Shown piece by piece: positions 20,901 through 27,971 of a DNA stretch of 27,971 bases. The position numbers and the translations under genes are program-made. The stretch covers positions 1 through 27,971 of the forward strand of contig DCDD01000186.1 in NCBI GenBank assembly GCA_002316235.1. Reading direction: 5' to 3'. The first letter of the stretch is position 1, and each line of letters opens with the position of its first letter. Source of the DNA: Bacteroidales bacterium UBA1064 (GTDB lineage: Bacteria > Bacteroidota > Bacteroidia > Bacteroidales > Tenuifilaceae). The notes under the pieces were generated by a model. That model had not been told where the DNA came from. It ran no database searches and saw only the letters and a program-made list of their open reading frames with translations.

Positions 20901-22164
20901 TGAATATTCCGTCGTTACCGTTCAGGTAGCAGGGAACCCAAAACACCTTTACCTTGTCGGATGATGAGTTATTTAAGCCAAGCGCCCTTATTTTTTTAAG
21001 AATTGGTTCGCTATCGGGGTCGTTTAGGTAGTGGGTAACGTGAGTATCGTCAAGGATGCTATAGTTGCTATCTTTTTCTTTTTCGAGCAGGTTGTGAAAA
21101 ACATCCTTTCGGGGGCCATGATGTCCGGCAGGTATAAGCAGGAATGCCAGCACCTCCCTGCCAAGGTTATTGTCCCTATTCAGCTTGCCCAGGGCATCCA
21201 AAAAAACATCTATCCCCTTGTTTTTAAATTCGTAGCGTCCGCTTATACCAACAATCATGCTATCCTTCGCAACTTCGTGCGCCAGCATGGCTTCTGCCAC
21301 CTCGTAAAATTTAATTTTACCCTCAACTCTCCGCAGCTTGTGTTCTTCAGCTTCGGGTATAAAGGTATCGTCGAAACCGTTAGGGGTAAGTAGGTCAACA
21401 TCCTTTTTAAGAAAGTGGCTGCATTCCCTGGCGGTTATATCGCTAACAGTGGTGAAGCAATCGGCTTGCTGGGCACTGATTCTTTCTAACGATTGCTTGG
21501 AGATAACACCAAATTCTCTGGCCTTGCTTTCAGGGTCAATTTTTTCGATGTTGCTATACAGCGGTATGTTGTTACCAGCAATACTTCGTCCTAGCACCGT
21601 AGCATGGGTTGTGAATACCGTTCCTACTTGTGGAACATTTGCTTTTAGGTAGAGCAATCCTGTTCCGGTCATCCACTCGTGAAACTGGGCTACTATGCGA
21701 TGTCGTAAGCTTAGGTTGAAGTTGGTAAAACTTTCAATCACCTTGCCTGCTGCATAGCCAAATAGGGCGGGTTCAATATAGTCCCATTGTCCGGTTATGG
21801 AATCGAGCTTGAATTTTTCCCAAAAGCCTTTGAAAATCTCATCTTTTTTTGATATAAGTTGGGAAAAGTTGACCAGAATGGCTACCGGTTTACAGGGTAT
21901 ATTCCATCGGCCAACCCTTATGGGCATTCCGTTTTCAATGGCATGACTACGCCAGGCGGCAAATAGGTTGGTGTCTTCTATGAATTCAGCATTATGCTCA
22001 ATCCCCTTTATTAGGTCGGGGCCAACAGTAATGTAGTTGTTCTTCAGCTCATTTTCAATCATCGATGCCTTTGTTGACATAACGGTGTGTATCCCACCAA
22101 CCTTGTTGCACACCTCCCAGCTTACTTCAAAAAGGTAATCGGGTTTTAGCAGCTTGTCATTCAT
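17914..22164 (-). CDS. Fused GT3 glycogen synthase and GT35 alpha-glucan phosphorylase
   Basis: One 1416-residue polypeptide. Residues 1-555 form a GT3 (eukaryote-type) glycogen synthase: VSWEVCNKVGGIHTVMSTKA (14-33), DSITGQWDYIEPALFGYAAG (121-140), FTTHATVLGR (184-193), ISGRYEFKNKGIDVF (307-321, R310 and K316) and the catalytic YYEPWGYTPMESLAF (440-454, E442/E450). Residues about 586-1416 form a GT35 glucan phosphorylase of the short DUF3417-containing type: LDELSRNLWWSWNTD (593-607), YFSMEFGLHSS (676-686), EGHAAFTGLERL (842-853), THTPVPAGHDAF (879-890), FARRFATYKRANLLF (1067-1081) and the PLP-lysine segment EASGTSGQKAVMNG (K1171). The reading frame is continuous and both halves keep their catalytic motifs. 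Eukaryotic GT3 enzymes use UDP-glucose; the donor used here is not decided by sequence. It is the last gene of the glycogen cluster. Confidence 0.94.
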   Translation of the reverse strand: MNDKLLKPDYLFEVSWEVCNKVGGIHTVMSTKASMIENELKNNYITVGPDLIKGIEHNAEFIEDTNLFAAWRSHAIENGMPIRVGRWNIPCKPVAILVNFSQLISKKDEIFKGFWEKFKLDSITGQWDYIEPALFGYAAGKVIESFTNFNLSLRHRIVAQFHEWMTGTGLLYLKANVPQVGTVFTTHATVLGRSIAGNNIPLYSNIEKIDPESKAREFGVISKQSLERISAQQADCFTTVSDITARECSHFLKKDVDLLTPNGFDDTFIPEAEEHKLRRVEGKIKFYEVAEAMLAHEVAKDSMIVGISGRYEFKNKGIDVFLDALGKLNRDNNLGREVLAFLLIPAGHHGPRKDVFHNLLEKEKDSNYSILDDTHVTHYLNDPDSEPILKKIRALGLNNSSSDKVKVFWVPCYLNGNDGIFNKSYYDLLIGMDFTVFPSYYEPWGYTPMESLAFKVPTITTSLAGFADWVINNYKKPKDAITIIKRNDENDLEVTVQIASTIDAFTRITHERYNELMNNAQEIASIALWKNFIDYYYKAYDKALSLVGSRTHQFMELERQEILPTVERKFRTTQPSWTRLIVQKNLPEKLKPLDELSRNLWWSWNTDSKKLFESIDKELWIKCEKNPILFLERISLPRFQELEHDAEFVEKLHSIYLNFTAYMMQRYQRKGPKIAYFSMEFGLHSSLKLYSGGLGILAGDYLKEASDRNIDMVGVGLLYRYGYFTQQLSTSGQQIAVYDQQNFTQSLALPVRDEDGRWVTVSVAFPGRQVQARIWKVDVGRTELYLLDTDFEENLVNDRTITHYLYGGDLENRFMQEMILGIGGIRALNELGIKADIYHLNEGHAAFTGLERLRKFILDEKLSFSEAMEVVRATSLFTTHTPVPAGHDAFPEELVRTYMSHYPDRLMISWDQFMDLGRMVPGDSTQRFSMSVLATNLAQEVNGVSWLHGEVSRKMFAGMWPSYFPNELHISYVTNGVHFPTWTAREWKSIMENGQATNSNGYKTPAWNELENIPDSKIWEIRNTLRKRLIKLINNRLSNPEMTRFESPRQVIEIQEKLSDSILTIGFARRFATYKRANLLFKDLDRLDQLVNNPEHPVQFLFAGKAHPNDKAGQDLIKSIIEIAKQPRFLGRILFLQNYDMELSRHMIQGTDVWLNTPTRPMEASGTSGQKAVMNGVLHFSVLDGWWVEGYRENAGWALPMESTYAESEFQDELDAEMIYTILENEIVPAFYQRNSDDIPDKWISFIRKSMTQVASNFTTLRMINDYQNRFYNKLYFRSSELIENDFEVAKKISSWKRRITRNWDEIEIIQVKQFDVSREAIIMGKEYTAEVILDMGSLGPDEIGVEMVLADLIEGGEVKVKRVHEFQVQAVEGSRVTYRLNLIPVEPGAFECGIRIYPKNPMLPHRMDFPLVRWA

Positions 22165-22286
22165 TCGTTCACAATATTTTTATGGTAGTATTTTGATTTT
22201 TTCCAAGTTTAATCCAAAATAAATAGGTTAACCATTTCATTTGTTGCTACAGGTTTGTCATTATTTGGCAGTTTCTACCGATTAAC

Positions 22287-23879
22287 CTACTCTTTTTTCT
22301 TTTTTGTTCCCTTAGTGGTTGACTTTGAATTACTTGATTTGGTACTGGATTTGGCAGTTGTTGGGCTACTTTTAATACTGTTCTTCTTTTTTGAAGATGG
22401 CTTTAGCGCTATTTCTTCAGTTTTGGTGCTTACAACAGGCTTGCTTTTAGGTGTAGTTTTACTCTTTGGTTTAGCAACAGCCTTTGTAGGCTTGCTGCTT
22501 GTTTTTGCCTTATTACCTGGTGTGCTGGCAGCGTCAGGATTATCAACTTTAGCTTTGCCAGTTTTGCCGGTAGGCTTTGCTTGTTGCTCATTTAGCTGAT
22601 TCTTTAGCTCGTTAATTTTATCCTCATAGAGTTTAATGAGCTTTTGGGGGTTGTCTAGTTCAGCTGATGATTCATCGACCAATGTTTTTTCGAGTAGCTT
22701 ATCCTTAACCCTAAGGGTAAAGTCGCTTAGGATGTTCATGTAGTTGATGAATGCCTCGTAGGGTGAACCGTAGGGGTTGAAGTACTTGTGCACATCGCCA
22801 TCGCTAAACCATTTGGTGCACATGTAGTAGAAGTGGTCGCTGGTTTGGAGGTAAAGCCAGTCCCTTTTGATCTCGGGGTCATCAATTTTTTCAACCTTAT
22901 CGGTAAGCGCATATAGTTGGTTGAAAGCGCTATCCTGCAGTTCGTTGCCCAACCATGCGGTAAGGTCTCTTTCCTCGTCGGCCCAGGAAATAGGGTAGGG
23001 AACGTGAAGCAGGGCAACCGGTTGGTGTTTCTCTGCAGCCTCCGATGGGGTAAGGAATTCAAAATTGGAGTGACCGAAAACCCTAGATGGCAGGGCACGA
23101 AGGAAATCGAATATTCCGGTTTCAGCCCACTGGTGTTCACCAAAGGTTTCATAATCCATAAAAAGGTTAACAATTTCCTCCTTGGGATCAATGTTGTTGA
23201 GCCACCAAACAAACTTTTCGGTGGTTAGCGGCCACTCGTTCCAGTCGCGGTTGGAAAAGCGGAAGGCGATGTCATCGCTTAGCTGGAAATTTTTCAGCAG
23301 CAGCTTCAACTTAGGATTTATAGCGTTGGCATACACGAAGTTGGAACTTTTCCATCCCAGAATATGCTTGGCGCCTTCGGTGAGCATGGTTTTAAACCCC
23401 AAATCGGCAACCATGGCGCCAATTTCATCGGAATATATAAGCTCGGTGTTTCTGAAGGTTTTGGGCTTGTATCCAAGGAGTTTCTCAATTTTATTTTGTT
23501 GGGCTTCAACCTGCCGGTAGAATTCTTCCTTGCTCTTGAGCGAGGATAGGGAGTGGGAGTAGGTCTCGGCCAAAAACTCCACACTTCCGGTTTTGGCCAA
23601 CCTGCGAAAGCTGTCCAGTACGTCCGGTGCGTATTGCTCAAACTGGTCGAGCGCAGTCCCCGAAATGGAGTAGGAAATTTTAAACCTTGTGCCAAACTCG
23701 TTGATTAGGTCGAGCATGAGCTGGTTGGTCGGTAGATAGCACTTTTCGGCTACCTTCCGCATGATGGAGCGGTTGGCAAAATCGTCGAAGTAGCTATGGT
23801 TTTTCCCAATATCGAAGAAGCGGTACCTTCGGAGCCTATATGGTTGATGCACCTGAAAGTAGAAGCAAATTGTTTTCAT
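22287..23879 (-). CDS. GH57 alpha-amylase/glucanotransferase with Lys-rich C-terminal tail
   Basis: Glycoside hydrolase family 57 enzyme (530 aa) acting on alpha-1,4-glucans; no signal peptide, so cytosolic. Motifs are FYFQVHQPYRLRRY (7-20), the nucleophile in RNTELIYSDE (E146) and the acid/base in FMDYETFGEHQWAETG (D242). The catalytic barrel and helical region end near 430, with a short coiled stretch (PQKLIKLYEDKINELKNQLN, 411-430). Residues 435-530 form a low-complexity tail with about 27 Lys plus Ser, Thr, Ala and Pro, ending TTKGTKKKKE, reminiscent of histone H1-like or nucleic-acid-binding tails. The amylase position in the GDE-GT4-GH57 order is typical of Bacteroidota; hydrolase versus transferase activity cannot be told from sequence. 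Confidence 0.92.
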   Translation of the reverse strand: MKTICFYFQVHQPYRLRRYRFFDIGKNHSYFDDFANRSIMRKVAEKCYLPTNQLMLDLINEFGTRFKISYSISGTALDQFEQYAPDVLDSFRRLAKTGSVEFLAETYSHSLSSLKSKEEFYRQVEAQQNKIEKLLGYKPKTFRNTELIYSDEIGAMVADLGFKTMLTEGAKHILGWKSSNFVYANAINPKLKLLLKNFQLSDDIAFRFSNRDWNEWPLTTEKFVWWLNNIDPKEEIVNLFMDYETFGEHQWAETGIFDFLRALPSRVFGHSNFEFLTPSEAAEKHQPVALLHVPYPISWADEERDLTAWLGNELQDSAFNQLYALTDKVEKIDDPEIKRDWLYLQTSDHFYYMCTKWFSDGDVHKYFNPYGSPYEAFINYMNILSDFTLRVKDKLLEKTLVDESSAELDNPQKLIKLYEDKINELKNQLNEQQAKPTGKTGKAKVDNPDAASTPGNKAKTSSKPTKAVAKPKSKTTPKSKPVVSTKTEEIALKPSSKKKNSIKSSPTTAKSSTKSSNSKSTTKGTKKKKE

Positions 23880-23975
23880 CAGCTCAAAATTTTTAACTTT
23901 ATAGTAATAAGTTGCGGTATCTACACTGTTGTTTATGACCAGCTGGACGATTCATACCTACTGGAGTATATGTTT

Positions 23976-25268
23976 TCAAGAATTTTTCCTGCTTAGCACA
24001 TCTTGATATGCTTCAATTACCTTGCTGGCGGCATTATCCCACTTCAAGCTATTCACCTCTTCCTGTCCGTGCCTGATAAAAAACGTAGATAATGCATTAT
24101 AGTTCAGCAGGCCATAAATGCTATCGGCGAGTGCATCAATATCCCAGAAATCAACTTTTATGGCGTATTTAAGCACCTCAGATACACCCGACTGCTTGGA
24201 AATGATAACAGGTACGCTGGAACGCATTGCTTCTAATGGGCTTATTCCGAAAGGCTCTGAAACGGAGGGCATGACGTAAACGTCGGAGAGGTGGAACATC
24301 CTGTTCACATCCGGGCCTTTAAGAAATCCGGTAAAGTGAAATTTGTGGGCAATGCCAAGCTGGGCCACCCGACGAATCATCCGGTTTAGCATATCACCGC
24401 TTCCAGCCATAACAAAGCGTACGTTATGAGTTCGCTTGAGCACCTTGTTGGCAGCTTCAACGAAGTAGTCGGGACCCTTCTGAAAAGTTACCCTGCCCAG
24501 GAAGGTAACTATTTGCTCGGAGACCCCGCGCTCGAATTCCATGTCCTGCTCATCGGAGAAGTCCACAGCGTTATGCACTGTAACCACCTTATCTTCTGGT
24601 ATTCCATAGCGGGTAATTACTATATTGCGGGTATAGTTACTCACGGTGATAACCTTGTCGGCAACCATCATTCCCCTTTGCTCCACATCGAATACTGCCT
24701 GGTTGATGTTCTCCCCACTCCTGTCAAATTCGGTGGCGTGAACATGCACTACCAGGGGTTTGCCCGAAACCATCTTGGCGGCAATACCTGCCGGAAAGGT
24801 TAGCCAGTCGTGCGAGTGGATAACGTCGAACTTTTCCCTTGCAGCCAGGTTGGCTGCTACAACAGCATACCGGGTAACCTCCTGCATCAGGTTGGGGTTG
24901 TATTTTCCAGAAAACTTAAACCGCGTTTTTACCTTGCCGGATTCATACTCAACAGTTTCTGCCTCGTTATGCTCGATAATTTTAGCGTACTCTTCGGGGT
25001 CAACATAGGGGACAATGTTGGAGCTGATCTCTAGATACTTAAGGTGCCTCCAGAACTCCTCCAGGTTCTTTGCGGAGTAGGCCACATCAACATCTTCGGC
25101 AGCAACCAACCTCACAGCCGATTTATCCTCATCGCCGTAAGCTTTTGGAACAACAAAGATGACGTCAACTTTTTGCTTGGTAAGTCCACGCGTTAAGCCA
25201 AAGCAGGCGGTTCCTAAACCTCCGGTTATATGGGGAGGGAATTCCCATCCGAACATTAAAACTCTCAT
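23976..25268 (-). CDS. GT4/GT5-like glycogen synthase-type glycosyltransferase
   Basis: GT-B retaining glycosyltransferase (430 aa). The start matches starch/glycogen synthases: RVLMFGWEFPPHITGGLGT (2-20). Other motifs are HSHDWLTFPAG (151-161), VTVSNYTRN (208-216), TFLGRVTFQKGPDYF (255-269) and SEPFGISPLEAM (337-348) with the catalytic E-x7-E. I place it in the GT4 family that Bacteroidota carry between the debranching enzyme and GH57 amylase. I prefer ATG at 25268 because the protein then begins at the conserved MRVLMFGW and lies 10 bp after the upstream stop; a TTG at 25298 would overlap that gene. Its exact product, glycogen chain elongation or another glucan, is not proven. Confidence 0.9.
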   Translation of the reverse strand: MRVLMFGWEFPPHITGGLGTACFGLTRGLTKQKVDVIFVVPKAYGDEDKSAVRLVAAEDVDVAYSAKNLEEFWRHLKYLEISSNIVPYVDPEEYAKIIEHNEAETVEYESGKVKTRFKFSGKYNPNLMQEVTRYAVVAANLAAREKFDVIHSHDWLTFPAGIAAKMVSGKPLVVHVHATEFDRSGENINQAVFDVEQRGMMVADKVITVSNYTRNIVITRYGIPEDKVVTVHNAVDFSDEQDMEFERGVSEQIVTFLGRVTFQKGPDYFVEAANKVLKRTHNVRFVMAGSGDMLNRMIRRVAQLGIAHKFHFTGFLKGPDVNRMFHLSDVYVMPSVSEPFGISPLEAMRSSVPVIISKQSGVSEVLKYAIKVDFWDIDALADSIYGLLNYNALSTFFIRHGQEEVNSLKWDNAASKVIEAYQDVLSRKNS

Positions 25269-25278
25269 ACGCGTTTGG

Positions 25279-27222
25279 TTAATCGCTATACTTCTCAATC
25301 ATTTTTACAATTCTGATTAGCTCGGCAACGCTCCATGCCTGCGATATGCAGCCATTGGGCCGTTGTGGTGGATCGCCGTCGTAAACCTCTGCCACGGAGC
25401 AAATTCCGTGTAGTGCAATATCTTCCTGCAGCGAATCAACTATTTCCTGAGCCAATCCTAAAGCGCCTTTACCCTGAAGTTTAAATTGTGCTTCAACGTA
25501 GGCTCCTAAAAGCCAAGGCCACGCTGTTCCCTGATGGTAGGCCATATCGCGTGTTGGTTGATCGCCCTCATACCTTCCCTTGTAGTTTGGGTTGTTCGGC
25601 GAAAGGGTTCTTAATCCTTTTGGGGTGTAAAGCTCATGGCTTACAACGTTGAGCACGGCAATTTTTTTCTCATCATCAATTGGCGAGTAGGGTAAAGAAA
25701 CTGCAAAAAGCTGGTTGGGTCTGATGTCCCAGTTTTGTCCATTTTCGTCAACGTAGTCGGCCAGGTAGTTTTTCTCTGGAATCCAGAATAGCTCGTTGAA
25801 TGATTTTTTTACCTGATCTGCAATGGGTTGCCATTCTTTCACAAACCTTAAATCTTTATTTTTGGTAGCCAGTTCAAGGGTAAACATCAGGGCGTTGTAC
25901 CATAGAGCATTTATTTCAACCGGGTAGCCAATGCGGGGGGTAACCGGTTTTGCCTGAATAACGGCATCCATCCATGTGATAGCGTAGCCCTTTTCACCGG
26001 CCCAAATCAAGCCATTTGGCTGCATTTTAATGCTAAAGGGTAGCCCTTCGCGATAACCTTTCAGGATAGCCTTCATTTTTTTGCCATAATCGTCCCACAC
26101 TTCGGTGTAGTTTTGTGTATAACTGGCGTATTGTTGAATGGCCCAGAAATACCAAAGTGGTGCATCGGCGGAGTTAAACGCTTCGGAATTGCCTGTTCGG
26201 ACGTTGGGGAATAACCCGTTTTTTAGATCGGTGCTTAGCGAGTCGAGCAGTGCTTTGCAGGTTTTAACATCATCGAGTCCAAGGGTTAATCCGGGTAGTG
26301 AAATGAACGAGTCGCGGCTCCAGCTGCTAAACCACGGATAGCCGGCAATAATATCGTAGCGTTTTCCCCGTTGGATGATAAACTGGCGCGCTGTGTTGGC
26401 AATGCAGTTCATGAAGCTGTCCTTGGGTGGTCGCCGGGTTAGCTCGGAGTTGAATTTACGCAGTAGGGCAGGGGTTGACTGTTCGTTGGTGGCAGCCGAA
26501 AAAATTATACTTTCTCCCTTTCTGATGGAGGTTTCAAAGTATCCGGGCACAAATAGGTCTTCATGTCCCTCATATCCTCTTCTGATTTCCTCCATATACT
26601 CCACATTGTAGTACCAGTCGGGGGATGCAACAAACTCATTTTGCCTGTTCAGCTGCATGTAGAGGAACGGAAAGCCGGTGTAGAGTTTATACCTTACGCC
26701 ATTGCTGCATTCTTGATATTTAGTGTTAGCCCACATATTCGCCTTGCTGAGGCTATGAACATTTCTGAAAGCCATGAATGGCTTTATCCTTAACTTTGTT
26801 GGGCTATGAGCATCCAGCAGGGTGTAACGTATCATCACCTGCTCCTCATTGTGAACAAAAAGCAGCTCTTTTTTTAGTATTACACCGCCCACCCGGTAAA
26901 CGAGCGTTGGGGTTGGCTCGTACTCAAAATCAACAATGTATTTATGTCCACGTGGTTCGTAAATTCCTGGATAGCGGTGAATGCCCAGGTTGAATACCTT
27001 TTCGTGCTGCACCACCGTTTCATCAACGTTTGAAAGCAGCACGTGATTTTCACCATCAAACTCATCAATAGGCAGGATCATTAGCCCATGGTACTTACGG
27101 GTGTTGCAGAGTACAATCGTGGTACTTAAATATCCACCAGCCCTGTTGGTGCTAAGTATTTCCCTCTCTAGTGAGTACTCTAGATTTACAAGTTGATCCT
27201 TGTCGAATGCTAGATATTTCAT
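25279..27222 (-). CDS. Glycogen debranching enzyme (amylo-alpha-1,6-glucosidase, GH133-like)
   Basis: Cytosolic enzyme (647 aa) removing alpha-1,6 branches of glycogen. The N-terminal substrate-binding domain (1-250) begins EREILSTNRAGGYLSTTI and has the conserved NTRKYHGLMI (40-49). The C-terminal (alpha/alpha)6 GDE_C domain (about 270-640) has GYPWFSSWSRDSFISLPGL (294-312, likely acid D304), DAPLWYFWAIQQY, and the likely base E612 in CSVAEVYDGDPPQRPNG, followed by SQAWSVAE. It is the first gene of the cluster, 10 bp before the GT4 gene and therefore co-transcribed. The 183-bp region before it is shared with a divergent lipoprotein gene; I found no exact consensus promoter on its strand. Confidence 0.95.
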   Translation of the reverse strand: MKYLAFDKDQLVNLEYSLEREILSTNRAGGYLSTTIVLCNTRKYHGLMILPIDEFDGENHVLLSNVDETVVQHEKVFNLGIHRYPGIYEPRGHKYIVDFEYEPTPTLVYRVGGVILKKELLFVHNEEQVMIRYTLLDAHSPTKLRIKPFMAFRNVHSLSKANMWANTKYQECSNGVRYKLYTGFPFLYMQLNRQNEFVASPDWYYNVEYMEEIRRGYEGHEDLFVPGYFETSIRKGESIIFSAATNEQSTPALLRKFNSELTRRPPKDSFMNCIANTARQFIIQRGKRYDIIAGYPWFSSWSRDSFISLPGLTLGLDDVKTCKALLDSLSTDLKNGLFPNVRTGNSEAFNSADAPLWYFWAIQQYASYTQNYTEVWDDYGKKMKAILKGYREGLPFSIKMQPNGLIWAGEKGYAITWMDAVIQAKPVTPRIGYPVEINALWYNALMFTLELATKNKDLRFVKEWQPIADQVKKSFNELFWIPEKNYLADYVDENGQNWDIRPNQLFAVSLPYSPIDDEKKIAVLNVVSHELYTPKGLRTLSPNNPNYKGRYEGDQPTRDMAYHQGTAWPWLLGAYVEAQFKLQGKGALGLAQEIVDSLQEDIALHGICSVAEVYDGDPPQRPNGCISQAWSVAELIRIVKMIEKYSD

Positions 27223-27331
27223 GGCAAAGGTTAATTTTAATATATTTAGGTTATGAAAATTTTTAGGTTTTATTCCTGCTACAAGTTATCAAAAAATCAT
27301 ATTGAATCACCCCTTTGGGGAAACTTTTTGC

Positions 27332-27339
27332 TACTTTTG
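27332..27339 (+). promoter_or_regulatory. Candidate -7 box for the 3'-terminal lipoprotein gene
   Basis: TACTTTTG matches TAnnTTTG. The nearest TTTG (27314-27317) is only 14 nt upstream, too close for a standard -33. The leader would be about 60 nt. Confidence 0.4.
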
Positions 27340-27405
27340 AGGAGCAAATTTTTGAATTTATCGAAAATTTCGTTTGCACCCAGTGTTAATTTTTATAAAA
27401 GTTTT

Positions 27406-27971
27406 ATGCACCCTTCAAAATATTACCATTCAACAACTTTTTTTAGGTTCCTTTTTGTCCTGCCAGCTGCAATTGCAATTAGCTCCTGCACTAATTCCTA
27501 TAAACGAGCAAGCATTAGCCTTAAATTGAGTGACACAGGAGAGCAATGGGTTTATGTTGGGGGATGGAACGGATTAGGCAGCGATATAACCGATTCTTTT
27601 AAGGTAAGCACACGCGGAAGGGGTAACTTTTCTCTACAAACCACAACACCCGAAATGCTTGCACTTTCGTTCGACAGGGTTCATTTTCCAATCCTGTTAT
27701 GTGTTGAACCAGGTTCAAATGTGGAGGTAACCGGTACTGCAAGTTCATACCAGGTGAAGGGTTCATTTGAAAGCGCCAGGATAAACACTTTTCAGCAACG
27801 CTATAATAGTTTTTTATCTGAGGTAGCTCATCTCAGCGGCTTAATTCCAGACAGCACAGCCACTCCCGAGAGCGACTCGTTAGCATCGGTACTTATTCAT
27901 AAAAGAGACTCACTTATTTCCAGCTTTAGGACATACACCCTTTCAGAGGTGAGGGCTAACCCCTACTGCCT
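27406..27971 (+). CDS. Lipoprotein, probable DUF4369 N-terminus of a thioredoxin-family protein (partial)
   Basis: Open to the window edge: 188 complete codons and no stop. The N-terminus has a lipoprotein signal peptide (RFLFVLPAAIAISS, lipobox AISSC with C28). The next about 110 residues have the pattern of the DUF4369 domain often found ahead of an AhpC/TSA thioredoxin domain in Bacteroidota lipoproteins: a glycine-containing strand (GEQWVYVGGW), SFKVSTRGRGNFSLQ, and PILLCVEPGSNVEVTG with a following GSFESARINTFQQRYNSF helix. The thioredoxin part would lie beyond the window and is not seen. It is divergent from the glycogen cluster and probably unrelated to it. Confidence 0.72.
   Translation, partial: MHPSKYYHSTTFFRFLFVLPAAIAISSCTNSYKRASISLKLSDTGEQWVYVGGWNGLGSDITDSFKVSTRGRGNFSLQTTTPEMLALSFDRVHFPILLCVEPGSNVEVTGTASSYQVKGSFESARINTFQQRYNSFLSEVAHLSGLIPDSTATPESDSLASVLIHKRDSLISSFRTYTLSEVRANPYC

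Noticed and set aside
17914..22164. Assembly-error explanation for the GT3-GT35 fusion
   Set aside because: The frame is continuous through a plausible linker (about 555-585) with no stop, repeat or composition break, so a natural fusion is the simpler reading, though reads were not available.
22255..22599. Plus-strand 114-codon ORF with a strongly hydrophobic, Leu/Val/Phe-rich product
   Set aside because: It is the antisense of the Lys-rich GH57 tail; AAA/AAG lysine codons read backwards as TTT/CTT give Phe/Leu. No independent promoter or family similarity.
1..27971. CRISPR arrays, tRNA/rRNA genes, insertion sequences or prophage genes
   Set aside because: No regularly spaced direct repeats, no tRNA-like T-arm contexts, no transposase or integrase motifs were seen on either strand.

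Overview
The window reads as ordinary chromosome of a Bacteroidota bacterium, most likely from the Bacteroidales/Marinilabiliales side. The evidence is the gene content (SiaC/DUF1987 protein, TPR-SpoIIE phosphatase, LptD/amidase/MCE cluster, GT3 glycogen synthase, thioredoxin-type lipoprotein), promoter motifs of the TTTG-N19..21-TAnnTTTG type, and almost no Shine-Dalgarno sequences. A rubredoxin suggests an anaerobic or microaerobic lifestyle. I saw no insertion sequence, prophage, CRISPR array, tRNA or rRNA.

Layout. 1-446: no supportable gene. 447-3438 (+): biotin-protein ligase from a TTG start, an exported C1-family (bleomycin-hydrolase-like) peptidase ending at a hairpin, a SiaC-like regulatory phosphoprotein, and a 52-residue rubredoxin. 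3478-4932 (-): PepD dipeptidase. 5174-6013 (+): CysQ-like phosphatase, whose stop codon overlaps that of the convergent 6010-8346 (-) TPR/coiled-coil/SpoIIE phosphatase. 8503-9954 (-): DnaA, with a 329-bp AT-rich upstream region. 10284-15321: an envelope block of MCE protein and N-acetylmuramoyl-L-alanine amidase (-), divergent from LptD (+). 15403-15780 (+): RidA, separated by a strong bidirectional terminator from the convergent rpsF-rpsR-rplI operon (15829-16932, -). 17082-17777 (-): AlkD-like DNA glycosylase. 17914-27222 (-): a glycogen cluster transcribed leftward in the order debranching enzyme, GT4 synthase, GH57 amylase, GT3-GT35 fusion. 27406-end (+): the start of a lipoprotein cut by the window edge.

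How the genes work together. The clearest functional unit is the glycogen cluster. It carries two synthase-type glycosyltransferases, a debranching enzyme, a GH57 alpha-glucan-active enzyme and a phosphorylase. The phosphorylase is fused to a eukaryote-type (GT3) glycogen synthase in one 1416-residue polypeptide, so predicted polymerising and phosphorolytic activities are on one chain. The GH57 protein ends in an unusual lysine-rich tail of about 95 residues. Other points worth attention are strong Shine-Dalgarno sequences on rpsR and rplI in a lineage that rarely uses them, a SiaC homologue and a SpoIIE-type phosphatase in the same region without a visible kinase, and palindromic DNA upstream of dnaA.
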